Shown: in pieces, positions 19,185-28,907 of the stretch | Position numbering within the stretch: the first letter of the stretch is position 1 | Layout of the letters: each line of letters opens with the position of its first letter | Source of the DNA: UBA3206 sp964548855 | Lineage (GTDB): Bacteria; Bacillota_I; Bacilli_A; Acholeplasmatales; Anaeroplasmataceae | Direction: 5' to 3' | NCBI GenBank assembly: GCA_964548855.1 | Contig: CAZJSR010000006.1 | Span: 1-64,000, forward strand | Length of the DNA stretch: 64,000 nucleotides | Made by a program: the position numbers and the translations under genes | The notes under the pieces: generated by a model | Seen by the model: only the letters and a program-made list of their open reading frames with translations | The model's database searches: none | Told to the model about the DNA's origin: nothing

Positions 19185-20086
19185 TGTCACTTATAGAAAT
19201 AAAAGATTTAACCAAAGATTATAAAAATAATAAAGGAATTTTCAATATTAATTTAAATATTGAAAAAGGAGAAATGGTTGGATATGTAGGAACTAACGGT
19301 AGTGGTAAAACAACAACTATTAGAGAAATATTAGGATTTATAAAACCTACAAGTGGTAGTGTTTATGTAAATGGCTTATCTTCTTATGAAAATTCAAGTG
19401 AAATATTAAATAATATAGGATATGTACCTGGTGAAATAGCATTTCCAGATTTAAAAACAGGAATAGATTTTTTAAAATCTCAAGCAACTTTTTTAAATAT
19501 TAATGATATGACTTATGCAAATACATTAATTGAAAAACTACAACTAGATCCCAAAGCTAATCTAAAAAGAATGAGTAAAGGAATGAAACAAAAAACAGCA
19601 TTAGTTGCGGCTTTGATGGCGGATAAAGATATCATTATTTTAGATGAACCAACCACTGGTCTTGATCCATTAATGAGGGTTACATTTCTTGATATTATAA
19701 AAGAAGAGCATAAAAAGGGTAAAACTATTTTAATGAGTAGTCATAGTTTTGAAGAAATTGAAAAAACTTGTGATAAAGTAGTTTTAATTAATGATGGTCA
19801 TATTATTGATATTTGCAATATGAGTGAAATAAAAAATAGAGAATTTAAAGAATTTAAAATAGAATTTCATAATAAGATAGATTATGAAAAATTTCAAAAA
19901 TTACAATATGAAATAACCAGATTACAAGATGAATATAATCAAGTAACTATAAATACTAAGGAATATGGTAATTTACTTAGAGATTTAAAAGATTTTGATG
20001 TTAAATTTATATCAGAAATACCATATGATCTTCAAACACATTTTAAAAATAAATTAAGAGAATATAAGGAGAAAGAAAATGTTTAG
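19184..20086 (+). CDS. Second ABC transporter ATP-binding protein
   Basis: 300 residues, a paralogue of the preceding gene: Walker A GTNGSGKTT (36-44), signature MSKGMKQK, Walker B IILDEPTTGLDP, H-loop SSHSFEE. The two ATPases probably form a heterodimeric motor for the following permease. The start overlaps the upstream stop by 1 base, and its end overlaps the permease start by 8 bases. Confidence 0.92.
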   Translation: MSLIEIKDLTKDYKNNKGIFNINLNIEKGEMVGYVGTNGSGKTTTIREILGFIKPTSGSVYVNGLSSYENSSEILNNIGYVPGEIAFPDLKTGIDFLKSQATFLNINDMTYANTLIEKLQLDPKANLKRMSKGMKQKTALVAALMADKDIIILDEPTTGLDPLMRVTFLDIIKEEHKKGKTILMSSHSFEEIEKTCDKVVLINDGHIIDICNMSEIKNREFKEFKIEFHNKIDYEKFQKLQYEITRLQDEYNQVTINTKEYGNLLRDLKDFDVKFISEIPYDLQTHFKNKLREYKEKENV

Positions 20087-21830
20087 TAAAGCTTTATTTA
20101 AACAATCAATGAAAGCAAATAAAACAATGTGGTGTATTATTACATTTACTGTTTGTTTTATGTTAGCTTGTGTAATGTTAATAAGTGGTAATGGAAATAT
20201 TGGTGAGGTTAAAAATTCAGTTGAAGATACAATAATAACTAAAGAATTAGACTCGCAAATGGAAAAAAGAGCAATTAATTATTATGAGAACGCCTATCAA
20301 GGTCTTATTGATTTTGATAAAATTTTCACAGAAAAAGTAAGTGACACATTAGCGTATTTAACTTGGGTTAATAACAAGCCTTCTGATAATTCTTTAATTG
20401 ATGCATGGCAAGAAAGTATGCCTGAAATTAAAACAGATACTACAAACACTTATATTAACCAAATTAAATCATGGCAAGAAAGTATGCCAGATGTATCAAA
20501 TAGTGAAGAATATGAAGCGTGGCAAAATAATAGTCCGTTAAACGTAAATTATGTTATAACTTTATGCTATAAAGATAGTGTTACAAAATTAAATGATTTG
20601 ATTGTATCAAAGGCTTCAAATTTAGGTTATGATAAAGATTCAAATGAAACTAATGAAATGTTAGGAAGTGTACTTTATATATTAAATCCAAATGGAAATT
20701 TTAACGATTTTTATTTAGCAAATAAAGAAGAATCACCTGAGGATTATGATATTTTATCTTTAGTGAATAATATCAACAAAATAGATTCTTATTTAAAAAG
20801 TGAAGAAAGAGTTTTATATATAAAAAATAGAGCATCAAAATTAACGCCTATGTTTATATCTGGTAACATGATTTTAGAAGATAATATAAATAATATTGTA
20901 AATGAATTATCATCATATGGTGTTACAAAAGAAAAATATGATAGTTTTGGATATACTTATGAATATATCAAAGAACTTTCAAATAATGCGGTTTTAACAT
21001 ATAAAGTTAGACTTGATTATGAACTTGAAATACTTGATAAAAATTATAATGAAGGAAATTATACACTTGATGAATATACTAAATTAGTAGAATCTAAAAA
21101 AGAAGAGTTAATAAAAGATATATCAAATAGTTTTCTATCAACATTACCTAGCAGTGTATCTGAGGCAATAGAAGAAATTGGTCAAGCTGATTTATATACA
21201 TTAATTGTAGGATCAATATTTTATAAACTTGCGGGGTTACTTCTTCCGATTATATTTATGATAATGGTAAGTAATAACTTAATTGCAGGACAAGTTGATA
21301 GAGGATCAATGGCATATATATTATCTACATCAACTAAAAGAAGTAGTGTAGTATTTACACAAGCAATATATTTAATTACATCACTATTATCTATGTTTTT
21401 ACTAACAACAATTACAGGATGTGTTTGTTTAGCAATTGTTGGAACTGATTTAGGTTTAACGTTTGGTAATTTAATATTACTAAACTTAGGTGCATTTTTA
21501 GTATTATTTGCGTTATCTGGATTCTGTTTTTTCACATCATGTTACTTTGATAGAAGTAAAAGGTCTATGGCTATTGGTGGAGGTCTTAGTATTTTCGCTT
21601 TAGTTGCGGCAATGTTAGGTTTGTTTGGAAGTAGCGCAATTCCTAGTGTTATTAGATTAGATGCTTTAAATTACTTTAATTTTACAACTATTATTTCATT
21701 ATTTGATGTAATAAATATTATTGATGGAAATAATATTATAATTCTAAAACTTTTAATACTAGTTTTGATAGGAATAGTAGGATATGTTTTAGGATCAATT
21801 AAATTTGTAAAAAAAGATTTACCTCTATAG
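20079..21830 (+). CDS. ABC-2 type permease with large extracytoplasmic domain
   Basis: 583 residues. One N-terminal membrane segment (about 14-36), then ~340 hydrophilic residues, then five or six membrane segments from about residue 375 to the end. This is the layout of ABC-2 export permeases with an outside loop. The loop has three short repeated motifs (AWQESMP, SWQESMP, AWQNNSP, about residues 110-155). Together with two ATPases and a TetR repressor it forms an inducible exporter, perhaps for a toxic compound or peptide; the substrate is unknown. Confidence 0.87.
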   Translation: MFSKALFKQSMKANKTMWCIITFTVCFMLACVMLISGNGNIGEVKNSVEDTIITKELDSQMEKRAINYYENAYQGLIDFDKIFTEKVSDTLAYLTWVNNKPSDNSLIDAWQESMPEIKTDTTNTYINQIKSWQESMPDVSNSEEYEAWQNNSPLNVNYVITLCYKDSVTKLNDLIVSKASNLGYDKDSNETNEMLGSVLYILNPNGNFNDFYLANKEESPEDYDILSLVNNINKIDSYLKSEERVLYIKNRASKLTPMFISGNMILEDNINNIVNELSSYGVTKEKYDSFGYTYEYIKELSNNAVLTYKVRLDYELEILDKNYNEGNYTLDEYTKLVESKKEELIKDISNSFLSTLPSSVSEAIEEIGQADLYTLIVGSIFYKLAGLLLPIIFMIMVSNNLIAGQVDRGSMAYILSTSTKRSSVVFTQAIYLITSLLSMFLLTTITGCVCLAIVGTDLGLTFGNLILLNLGAFLVLFALSGFCFFTSCYFDRSKRSMAIGGGLSIFALVAAMLGLFGSSAIPSVIRLDALNYFNFTTIISLFDVINIIDGNNIIILKLLILVLIGIVGYVLGSIKFVKKDLPL

Positions 21831-21836
21831 TAAGAA

Positions 21837-21877
21837 AATAAGGCTTGGACTAAGAAAACCAAGCCTTATTTTTATTT
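21837..21877. terminator. Bidirectional terminator after the ABC operon
   Basis: 12-bp stem AATAAGGCTTGG / CCAAGCCTTATT with a 10-base loop and T-run. The convergent isomerase gene ends inside it. Confidence 0.85.
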
Positions 21878-22708
21878 AGTTAAACATTTATGTACTAATT
21901 CTAAAGAAGTATCAATATCTTCTGGTTTGATTCCTTCAAAAACTAAAGTAGCATTAGGGCAATATTTTTGCATTTTAGGTATGAATGATTTCAAATTCAT
22001 GATTCCTTGACCTAATCCAACTTGTTTTAATTTATTATCTTCAACTATAAAATCTTTTAAATGGAATATTACAATATCATCTTTAAATAATTCAATACAT
22101 TTATCAAATATTTCATTTTGTTGTTCATAATTTGAAATATCTAAATAATTATATATATCAACTATTATTTTTACATGGCCATTATTGATATCATTATATA
22201 ATCTTTTTAATTGTTCAGGTGAATACATACAATGCCCATATGCACCTTCAATTGCCATATATGAATTATTTTCTTTTGCAGTTTCTGCAAGAGATGTGAA
22301 AATTTTTTTAACTTCATTATAAGCTTCTTCAGTTCTATTTAAGGGATTGTAAGTCCATTTATCATCGTTATATGAACCCGTTTCAGTTCCGACGTATGAT
22401 GTACCAAAATATGATGCATATTCTAAATGCTCTTTATATTTATCAATTAATGATGAAACTAATTCTTTATTTGAATGTACAGGATTAAAATATGCACCTA
22501 ACATAGTTATTTCAAGTCCTTCATCATTAAATGCTTTCTTAATATTTTCACATTTTTCTTTATTTAAAGTTCCTTTAAGTCCTGTTTCGCCTTCAATTGC
22601 CTTATTTAATACTAATTGTACTCCATTAAAACCATGTTTACTAATTCTTTTAGCAAGTTCTTGTGGAGTAGTTTTTCCATAATCATGTGCTCGATAACTA
22701 ATTTTCAT
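21872..22708 (-). CDS. Sugar phosphate isomerase/epimerase-like TIM-barrel protein
   Basis: 278 residues of the xylose isomerase-like TIM barrel family (AP endonuclease 2 superfamily). Strand-end residues typical of the metal site are seen: FNGVQLVL, YVGTETGSY, MAIEGAYGH, VKIIVDIYNYL, VIFHLKDF, and a C-terminal VFEGIKP. The substrate is not predictable; relatives act on keto-sugars or inositol derivatives. The start is ATG 22708 with GGAGG 6 bases before it, rather than the earlier start at 22741. It is a single-gene unit, divergent from the amidase gene. Confidence 0.82.
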   Translation of the reverse strand: MKISYRAHDYGKTTPQELAKRISKHGFNGVQLVLNKAIEGETGLKGTLNKEKCENIKKAFNDEGLEITMLGAYFNPVHSNKELVSSLIDKYKEHLEYASYFGTSYVGTETGSYNDDKWTYNPLNRTEEAYNEVKKIFTSLAETAKENNSYMAIEGAYGHCMYSPEQLKRLYNDINNGHVKIIVDIYNYLDISNYEQQNEIFDKCIELFKDDIVIFHLKDFIVEDNKLKQVGLGQGIMNLKSFIPKMQKYCPNATLVFEGIKPEDIDTSLELVHKCLTK

Positions 22709-22809
22709 ATAAACCTCCAACGTTTCAAATAAATTATACAATATTTTTATTTATTATTCAATTGAGCACTTTAATTTATATAAATGCATAAAATAAACTG
22801 GTGATTAAA

Positions 22810-23829
22810 ATGATTATAATAGATCCGGGTCATGGTGGTATAGATCCAGGAGGTGGAAGTAATTCATATTGGATTGAAAAAGATATGAATTTAAAAATCT
22901 CTTTGTATCAATATAAAAGATTTAAAGAATTAGGTATTAAAGTTAGAATTACAAGAGATACTGATATTACTTTAAATCCAACTGATAGAATTAATAAAAT
23001 AAAAAGTTTTGGATATACGGGGAAAAATGATTTACTCATAAGTAATCATGTAAACGTAGATTCTAAAAATCTTGATGGTGCAGAAGTAATATACTCTATT
23101 TCTTCATCGGATAGATTACCAAGAATAATAAGTAGAAATTTAGCTTTAGTAGGACAAAATATGAGCACCAATGGTATTTATACAAAAATTAATGAACAAA
23201 AAGAAGATTATTACTATATAATAAGACAAACAAAGCCATATGAATCGATAATTATAGAATATGGTTTTGCAGATAGTCCTATGAATGATATTAATTTACT
23301 TTTATATAAATGGGAAGATTTAGCAGAAAGTGTTGTTAAGAGTGTTTGTGAATATTACAATTATTCTTATGATAAATCTAGTACTTATAAATATACGGTA
23401 AAAAAAGGTGATACTTTATATAATATTGCATTAAATAATAATACAACGGTTTCGGAATTAGTTAAATTAAATAATCTTAAAAATAATACAATATATATAG
23501 GACAAGAATTAATATTACCTTCTAATATTATAGAAGCTAATAATATTATATATACTGTTAAAAATAATGACTCTTTATATAAAATTGCACAAGTTTTTAA
23601 TATATCTTTAGATACTTTAAAAAAAGCTAATAATTTAAAAAGCGACATAATATATATTGGTCAAAAATTAGATATTCCTTTAAATGTTAAAGTTCAAAAA
23701 TACATAGTAAAAAAAGGTGATAGTTTATATAAAATTGCCAAAAATAATAATAAAACAGTAGAATATTTAAAAGCTTTAAATAATAAAATAATTGATAATT
23801 TATACATAGGTGAAGAATTATTAATATAA
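22810..23829 (+). CDS. N-acetylmuramoyl-L-alanine amidase with three LysM repeats
   Basis: 339 residues. The amidase_3 zinc domain covers ~1-185: PGHGG with the first His ligand, E in YWIEKD, H in SNHVN, catalytic E in IIIEYGF. Three LysM peptidoglycan-binding repeats start at about 193, 246 and 296 (for example YTVKKGDTLYNIA). It cleaves the bond between MurNAc and L-Ala in the wall. ATG 22810 has GGTGAT 4 bases upstream. There is no signal peptide or membrane segment: the protein begins directly with the catalytic strand, so export must be non-classical or it acts after lysis. Confidence 0.9.
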   Translation: MIIIDPGHGGIDPGGGSNSYWIEKDMNLKISLYQYKRFKELGIKVRITRDTDITLNPTDRINKIKSFGYTGKNDLLISNHVNVDSKNLDGAEVIYSISSSDRLPRIISRNLALVGQNMSTNGIYTKINEQKEDYYYIIRQTKPYESIIIEYGFADSPMNDINLLLYKWEDLAESVVKSVCEYYNYSYDKSSTYKYTVKKGDTLYNIALNNNTTVSELVKLNNLKNNTIYIGQELILPSNIIEANNIIYTVKNNDSLYKIAQVFNISLDTLKKANNLKSDIIYIGQKLDIPLNVKVQKYIVKKGDSLYKIAKNNNKTVEYLKALNNKIIDNLYIGEELLI

Positions 23830-23859
23830 AAAATGTTATAATATTTATGGGTGTATAAG

Positions 23860-25134
23860 ATGAAAAATAGAGTATATTTTGTTATAGATATGAAGTCATT
23901 CTTTGCCTCAGTTGAATGTTCATTGAGAGGACTTGATTCAATGAATACAAATTTAGTAGTTGCAGATGAATCAAGAACTGATAAAACAATATGTTTAGCA
24001 GTAACTCCAGCTATGAAGAAATTGGGTGTAAAAAATAGATGCCGTCTTTTTGAAATACCTAAAAATATTTCATATATAATAGCTAAACCGAGAATGAAAA
24101 AATATATTGAATATGCAGCTAATATATATGCAATATATCTTAAATATATATCAAAAGATGATCTATATGTTTATTCAATTGATGAGGTTTTCTTAGACGT
24201 TACGGATTACTTAAAATTATATAATATAAGAGCTCGTGATTTTGCTCTAAAACTCATGAAAGAAATAAAAGATAAATATAATATTCCATCACATACAGGA
24301 ATAGGTACTAATATGTATTTAGCAAAAGTTGCATTAGGAATAACTGCTAAAAATAGTAAAGATGGGATAGGATGGTTGAATGAAGAAAAATTCATTAAAA
24401 CACTATGGCATCATAAGCCACTTTCAGATTTTTGGCAAATATCTATTGGAACAATGAATCATTTAGCACGTCTTAATATTCATGATATGGCTGGAATTGC
24501 AAATGCAGATCATGATATGCTATATCGTGAATTTGGTGTTAATGCTGAACTTTTAATTGATCATTCATTTGGTATTGAACCTGTAGAAATTAAGGATATT
24601 AAGAATTATCAAGGTAAATCAAAATCTATATCAAATTCTCAAGTTTTACACTGTGGATATGAATATAATAAAACAAGACTTGTTTTAAAAGAAATGGTTC
24701 AGTCTTCATGTTATAATATCGCATCTATGCATTTAGTTACAGATCTTATAAATTTAGTAATTATTTATAAGGAAGATATTAAACCATTAAATACATCTAT
24801 TCGTTTATCTATAAGAACAAATTTATACAACTATATGATAGATGATATTATAAAAAAATATGATTCTTTATGTCTTAGAGGTTATGAGATAAGAAAAATA
24901 GGTGTTTCATTTGCTAATTTATTAGATGAATCATATGAACAATATAATTTGTTTTATAATGAGGAAGAAATTGATAAAGAAAAGAAACTAAGAGATAGTG
25001 TTTTAAAAATACAAAGCAAATTTGGGAAAAATTCTTTGTTTAAAGCTATGGATTTAGAAGAAGGAGCTACATTAAAAGAAAGAAATATGTTAATAGGAGG
25101 TCATAACAGTGGACAGGAAGAAGATGAGTCTTAA
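23860..25134 (+). CDS. Y-family DNA polymerase (UmuC/YqjW-UvrX type)
   Basis: 424 residues. Translesion polymerase signature residues: FVIDMKSFFASVEC (first catalytic Asp) and YSIDEVFLDVTDY (second Asp-Glu pair); then a thumb with HTGIGTNMYLAKVA and a C-terminal little-finger region. The start ATG 23860 is preceded by GGGTG; an upstream GTG at 23851 is possible. The downstream YolD gene is the usual partner of the YqjW/UvrX subgroup in Bacillota, so this is the plasmid/phage-like UV-tolerance type rather than the dinB housekeeping copy. Confidence 0.9.
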   Translation: MKNRVYFVIDMKSFFASVECSLRGLDSMNTNLVVADESRTDKTICLAVTPAMKKLGVKNRCRLFEIPKNISYIIAKPRMKKYIEYAANIYAIYLKYISKDDLYVYSIDEVFLDVTDYLKLYNIRARDFALKLMKEIKDKYNIPSHTGIGTNMYLAKVALGITAKNSKDGIGWLNEEKFIKTLWHHKPLSDFWQISIGTMNHLARLNIHDMAGIANADHDMLYREFGVNAELLIDHSFGIEPVEIKDIKNYQGKSKSISNSQVLHCGYEYNKTRLVLKEMVQSSCYNIASMHLVTDLINLVIIYKEDIKPLNTSIRLSIRTNLYNYMIDDIIKKYDSLCLRGYEIRKIGVSFANLLDESYEQYNLFYNEEEIDKEKKLRDSVLKIQSKFGKNSLFKAMDLEEGATLKERNMLIGGHNSGQEEDES

Positions 25135-25438
25135 TAGTCGTGCAAGACAATTTTTACCATTTGATGCACTGAAGGGTTTGAAGGAAGCTATAAAACTTAA
25201 AGAACTAGAACATGAAAGAGTTAAAAAAAGAGATATTTCTTCGGATAAAGCATTAAAAATTTCAAATACATTAATATCTTTAGATGAGAAATCTATAGCT
25301 AGTGTTTTATATTATAAAGACGGTCATTATTATGAAATAACTGGAAAAATTAAATTAGATGTATTTAAAAATTATTTGATGGTTGATGATTTAAAGGTAA
25401 ATTTAGACAATTTATTTGATATTATTTTACAAGAATAG
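25109..25438 (+). CDS. YolD-like family protein
   Basis: 109 residues with the YolD-like pattern: RARQFLPFDALKGLKEAI at the N-terminus, then alternating beta segments (ASVLYYKDGHYYEITGKI). It starts at GTG 25109 after AGGAGG and overlaps the polymerase by 26 bases, so expression is coupled. YolD-like proteins accompany Y-family polymerases and are predicted accessory factors (UmuD-like role); their biochemistry is not settled. Confidence 0.85.
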   Translation: MDRKKMSLNSRARQFLPFDALKGLKEAIKLKELEHERVKKRDISSDKALKISNTLISLDEKSIASVLYYKDGHYYEITGKIKLDVFKNYLMVDDLKVNLDNLFDIILQE

Positions 25439-25458
25439 AGGATATATTTTATATTTTG

Positions 25459-25487
25459 TTGATTAGTTTTCATATTTATGATATATT
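25459..25487 (+). promoter_or_regulatory. Probable SigA promoter of the phospholipid cluster
   Basis: -35 TTGATT (25459-25464), 17-base spacer, -10 TATATT (25482-25487), 22 bases before the flippase-like gene. Confidence 0.5.
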
Positions 25488-25508
25488 TAAATATGGGAGT
25501 TTTTAGGT

Positions 25509-26606
25509 ATGCAAAATGAAAGTAAGAATTTAGTTAAGAAGAAATCTAGTACAATTAAATATATATTAAGTTTTTTATTCTTAGCTGTTCTTGTTGTTAT
25601 AACATTTGTTGTAATATGCACTAAGTATGATATAAAAAAATTAAAAGAAGTATTATTATCAGTAGATTATAGTTATATATTAATAAGTTTATTTTTACTG
25701 TTTATTTATATTCTTTTTGAATCGTGTTCAACAAAAACAATATTATCATCGTTAGGAGTAAAAAGTGGTTTATTTCATAACATTGAATATTCATGTATAG
25801 ATTATTATTTTTGTGCAATAACGCCAAGTGCAGCAGGTGGACAACCTATGGTACTTTATTATATGGCTAAAGATAATATCTCTATACCAAATGGATCAAT
25901 TACATTGTTAATAAATACTGCGTTATTTAAGATAATTTTGATGTTTTTAACGATAATTTCATTATTTTTTGTTAGTAATATTGTTATAGAGTCAACATTA
26001 CTAATTATTTTATTAATCATAGGATTTATAATTAATTTAGCTGTAGTTATTGTATGTTTTCTAGGTTCTTTTAAAACCAAATGGATTGAAAGAATTGGGA
26101 AAAAACTAATATTATGGTTAAATAGTTTAAAGATAATAAAGAGGCCTTTAAAGAGTTGTCGTTCTTTTACATTTAAAATGAAAGAATATAAAAGAGGGGC
26201 AGAACTTATAAAGAAAAATAAAGCTAAATTTGCTTTAGCGTTATTCTTTAATTTAATTCAAAGAGTTGCGATGTTTTCAATAGCCTTTTTTGTATATTTA
26301 GCATTTTGTAAGGTTTATCCATCTATAAAAGGATATAATTATTGGGATTTGTTTGCGGTACAAGTAATTATCTCGATGAGTGTTGATTCACTTCCTTTTC
26401 CAGGTGGTATGGGTATTTCAGAATTACTATATGTTAGAATATTTGAAACAATCTATATTACTGAAAGTTGTGTTGCATCGGCAATGCTTCTTACAAGAGC
26501 TATAAGTTTTTATATACCTTTAATTATTACAGCATTAATAGTTATAATTAAACATATAAGAATTATTTTAAAAGATAGAAGAAAATTAGAGGAGAAAAAT
26601 ATATGA
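25509..26606 (+). CDS. Flippase-like membrane protein (lysylphosphatidylglycerol synthase TM region family)
   Basis: 365 residues with about eight hydrophobic segments. The family's conserved block ITPSAAGGQPMVLYYM (about 114-129) and a late FPGGMGISELLY are present. It corresponds to the membrane half of MprF/YbhN-type proteins, here without a synthetase domain, so a role in moving or sensing lipids is inferred. It is the first gene of a unit with pssA (4-base overlap), psd and a PAP2 protein, which supports a link to membrane phospholipids. Confidence 0.83.
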   Translation: MQNESKNLVKKKSSTIKYILSFLFLAVLVVITFVVICTKYDIKKLKEVLLSVDYSYILISLFLLFIYILFESCSTKTILSSLGVKSGLFHNIEYSCIDYYFCAITPSAAGGQPMVLYYMAKDNISIPNGSITLLINTALFKIILMFLTIISLFFVSNIVIESTLLIILLIIGFIINLAVVIVCFLGSFKTKWIERIGKKLILWLNSLKIIKRPLKSCRSFTFKMKEYKRGAELIKKNKAKFALALFFNLIQRVAMFSIAFFVYLAFCKVYPSIKGYNYWDLFAVQVIISMSVDSLPFPGGMGISELLYVRIFETIYITESCVASAMLLTRAISFYIPLIITALIVIIKHIRIILKDRRKLEEKNI

Positions 26607-27298
26607 TAGGTTATTATAATTATACAGTATGGTTAACTTACATTTCATTATTAAGTGGTGGTGTTGGTATAACTTTTGCGTTTAAAGGACATCCTGTAAT
26701 TGCAATTATTTGTTTAATAATATCAGGAATTTGTGATATGTTTGATGGTAGAGTCGCAAGAACAAAGAAAAATAGAACTAGAAATGAAAAAGTATATGGA
26801 ATTCAAATAGATTCATTATCAGATCTTATTTGTTTTGGAGTACTACCTGTTTGTATTGGAATTAGTTTAGGTTTAACAAAAATATGGTATGTTCCAATAT
26901 TCGCTTTATTTATATTATTTGGAATGATTAGATTATCTTATTATAATGTTTTAGAATTAGATAAATTAGAATCTAATAAAGAAATTACTGATGGTGTCAT
27001 TTTTGAAGAAGAAGATATGACTGAACTTGATAAAAATCCAAAACCAAAGAAAAGCTTCTTTGTAGGTGTTCCTATAACATCATCTGCAATTGTATTTCCA
27101 CTACTTTTTACGTTAAAAACTGTTATTGATAAAAATGTGTTTGCTTATATCTATGCTGGTTTACTTGGTTTGATTGGTATTTTATATGTTATAAAAATTA
27201 AAATTCCTAAACCTAATTTTATCGCAACAATTATATTATTTATATTAGGCCTAGTTGTAATTGTTTTATTAGTTTTATTTAATTTTATATTAAAATGA
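26603..27298 (+). CDS. pssA: CDP-diacylglycerol--serine O-phosphatidyltransferase
   Basis: 231 residues, integral membrane CDP-alcohol phosphatidyltransferase. The signature DG-RV-AR...G-IQI-D-SLS-D is present (about residues 47-73), but with 12 residues between AR and G instead of the common 8-9. The serine-specific context SDLICFGVLP follows. It makes phosphatidylserine from CDP-diacylglycerol and serine. It overlaps the flippase-like gene and psd by 4 bases each; psd immediately uses its product, so PE synthesis is complete in this cluster. Confidence 0.9.
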   Translation: MIGYYNYTVWLTYISLLSGGVGITFAFKGHPVIAIICLIISGICDMFDGRVARTKKNRTRNEKVYGIQIDSLSDLICFGVLPVCIGISLGLTKIWYVPIFALFILFGMIRLSYYNVLELDKLESNKEITDGVIFEEEDMTELDKNPKPKKSFFVGVPITSSAIVFPLLFTLKTVIDKNVFAYIYAGLLGLIGILYVIKIKIPKPNFIATIILFILGLVVIVLLVLFNFILK

Positions 27299-28161
27299 GA
27301 AAAATAATAAATAGAAAAACAAAAGAAATAAAAGATTGTGATTTAGCTAAATCTCAGTCTTTTTTATACAATAATCTATTTGGAAGAATTATGTTAAAAT
27401 TGTTAATTAGGCCTTTTATTTCCAAATTAGGTGGAGTTTATATGAATAGTAAAGCTTCAAAAAAACGTATAAATAAATTTGTTTTAGAAAATAATATTGA
27501 TATAACAGAATATGATATGACTAATATAAATTGTTATAATGATTTTTTTACAAGAAAATTACTTGATGGTAAAAGAAATATTTCATACGAAAAAAACATC
27601 TTAATTAGTCCATGTGATTCTAAATTATCAGTTTATAAAATTGATAATAATAGTATATTTAATATTAAGGATTCTTTTTATAAAGTTTCAGATTTAGTTA
27701 ATGATAAATCTCTAGCTGAAGAATATCTAGGAGGATATTGTTTAATTTTTAGATTAACAGTAGATGATTATCATAGATATTGTTATATAGATAATGGTAA
27801 AAAAACTAGAAATTATAAAATAAAAGGTGTGCTGCATACAGTTAATCCAATTGCGTTAGAACACTATAATATTTATAAAAGAAATAGTAGAGAATATACT
27901 ATATTAGAAACTGAAAATTTTGGAAAAGTCGTACAAATAGAAGTTGGCGCATTAATGGTTGGGAAAATTTCTAATCATCATGAAGAGTATGAATTTAAAA
28001 AAGCAGAAGAAAAAGGCATGTTTTTATTTGGCGGATCTACAATAGTTTTACTTTTAAATAATAATATAGTCATTGATGAAGATATTATTAAAAATTCATT
28101 AAACGGTGATGAAACTATTGTTAAATATGGTGAGAGGATAGGTGCAAATGGAAAAAATTAA
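27295..28161 (+). CDS. psd: Phosphatidylserine decarboxylase proenzyme
   Basis: 288 residues. The family blocks NDFFTRKL, FRLTVDDYHRYCY, HTVNP and QIEVGALMVGKI are seen. The self-cleavage site is GGST (about 246-249), where the Ser becomes the pyruvoyl group; LGST is commoner. It produces phosphatidylethanolamine at the membrane. TGA of pssA overlaps the ATG, so the two are coupled. Confidence 0.93.
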   Translation: MRKIINRKTKEIKDCDLAKSQSFLYNNLFGRIMLKLLIRPFISKLGGVYMNSKASKKRINKFVLENNIDITEYDMTNINCYNDFFTRKLLDGKRNISYEKNILISPCDSKLSVYKIDNNSIFNIKDSFYKVSDLVNDKSLAEEYLGGYCLIFRLTVDDYHRYCYIDNGKKTRNYKIKGVLHTVNPIALEHYNIYKRNSREYTILETENFGKVVQIEVGALMVGKISNHHEEYEFKKAEEKGMFLFGGSTIVLLLNNNIVIDEDIIKNSLNGDETIVKYGERIGANGKN

Positions 28162-28795
28162 AGAAATATGGAATAAATATAATCTTTTATATTTATTACT
28201 TCCTTTATTATTTTATGCTTATCAAGGAATATTATATTTAATAATTCCATTAATTAATTCAAATGGTCATGAAATACCAATATGGCTAGATAATAAAATA
28301 CCAGTTATTAAATTTTTTGTAATATTCTATTATATATATTATGTACTTCCTATTATCCTTATTTGGTATGTTAGTTTTAAAGATAAACAAAGATCTAAAA
28401 TTCTTATTTATTCATGTTTTATAAGCGCTACAATTTGTTATATTTTCTTCTGCTTTTATCAAGTACATATGGTAAGACCTGAGATTGTTGGAAATGATAT
28501 ATTTTCTATACTTATAAGATTTATGTATAATACATCAGATCCTAAGGCTTTAAATTGTTGTCCCTCTATTCATACAATTATGGGAATTTTTACAATTATT
28601 TCTTTATTAAAAGTAAAAAATATATCAATTTTGAAGAAAATAGGTGCAGTTGTATGTGGCGCTGGAATAATACTGTCTACTTTATTTATTAAACAACATT
28701 ATGTAATTGATGTTTTAGCAGGAATAGGACTTTCTTTGATTGTTTATTTTATAGTATATTTAATATTTAAGTTCAATTTGAAAAAACAAGTTTAA
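28148..28795 (+). CDS. PAP2-superfamily membrane phosphatase/transferase
   Basis: About 215 residues with six hydrophobic segments. The late PAP2 motifs are present as CCPSIHTIMG (in place of PSGH) and KQHYVIDVLAG, keeping both catalytic His. The early KxxxxxxRP motif is reduced to VHMVRPEI. This resembles the inositol-phosphoceramide-synthase-like subgroup; the lipid substrate is unknown. The start is ATG 28148, with GGTG just before; a GTG at 28142 is an alternative. It overlaps psd by 14 bases and is the last gene of the phospholipid unit. Confidence 0.8.
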   Translation: MEKIKEIWNKYNLLYLLLPLLFYAYQGILYLIIPLINSNGHEIPIWLDNKIPVIKFFVIFYYIYYVLPIILIWYVSFKDKQRSKILIYSCFISATICYIFFCFYQVHMVRPEIVGNDIFSILIRFMYNTSDPKALNCCPSIHTIMGIFTIISLLKVKNISILKKIGAVVCGAGIILSTLFIKQHYVIDVLAGIGLSLIVYFIVYLIFKFNLKKQV

Positions 28796-28810
28796 ACTTG
28801 TTTTTTTTTA
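28783..28810 (+). terminator. Terminator of the phospholipid cluster
   Basis: Palindrome AACAAGTTT / AAACTTGTT containing the stop codon of the PAP2 gene, followed by nine or more T. Confidence 0.75.
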
Positions 28811-28907
28811 TTCAAAAGATTTTAATTATAATAAAATTTTATTTTTTTTAGATTAAATTATTTGGAGAATTAGCGATTTTGATGTAAAATAAATTTGAGG
28901 TGTTAAT

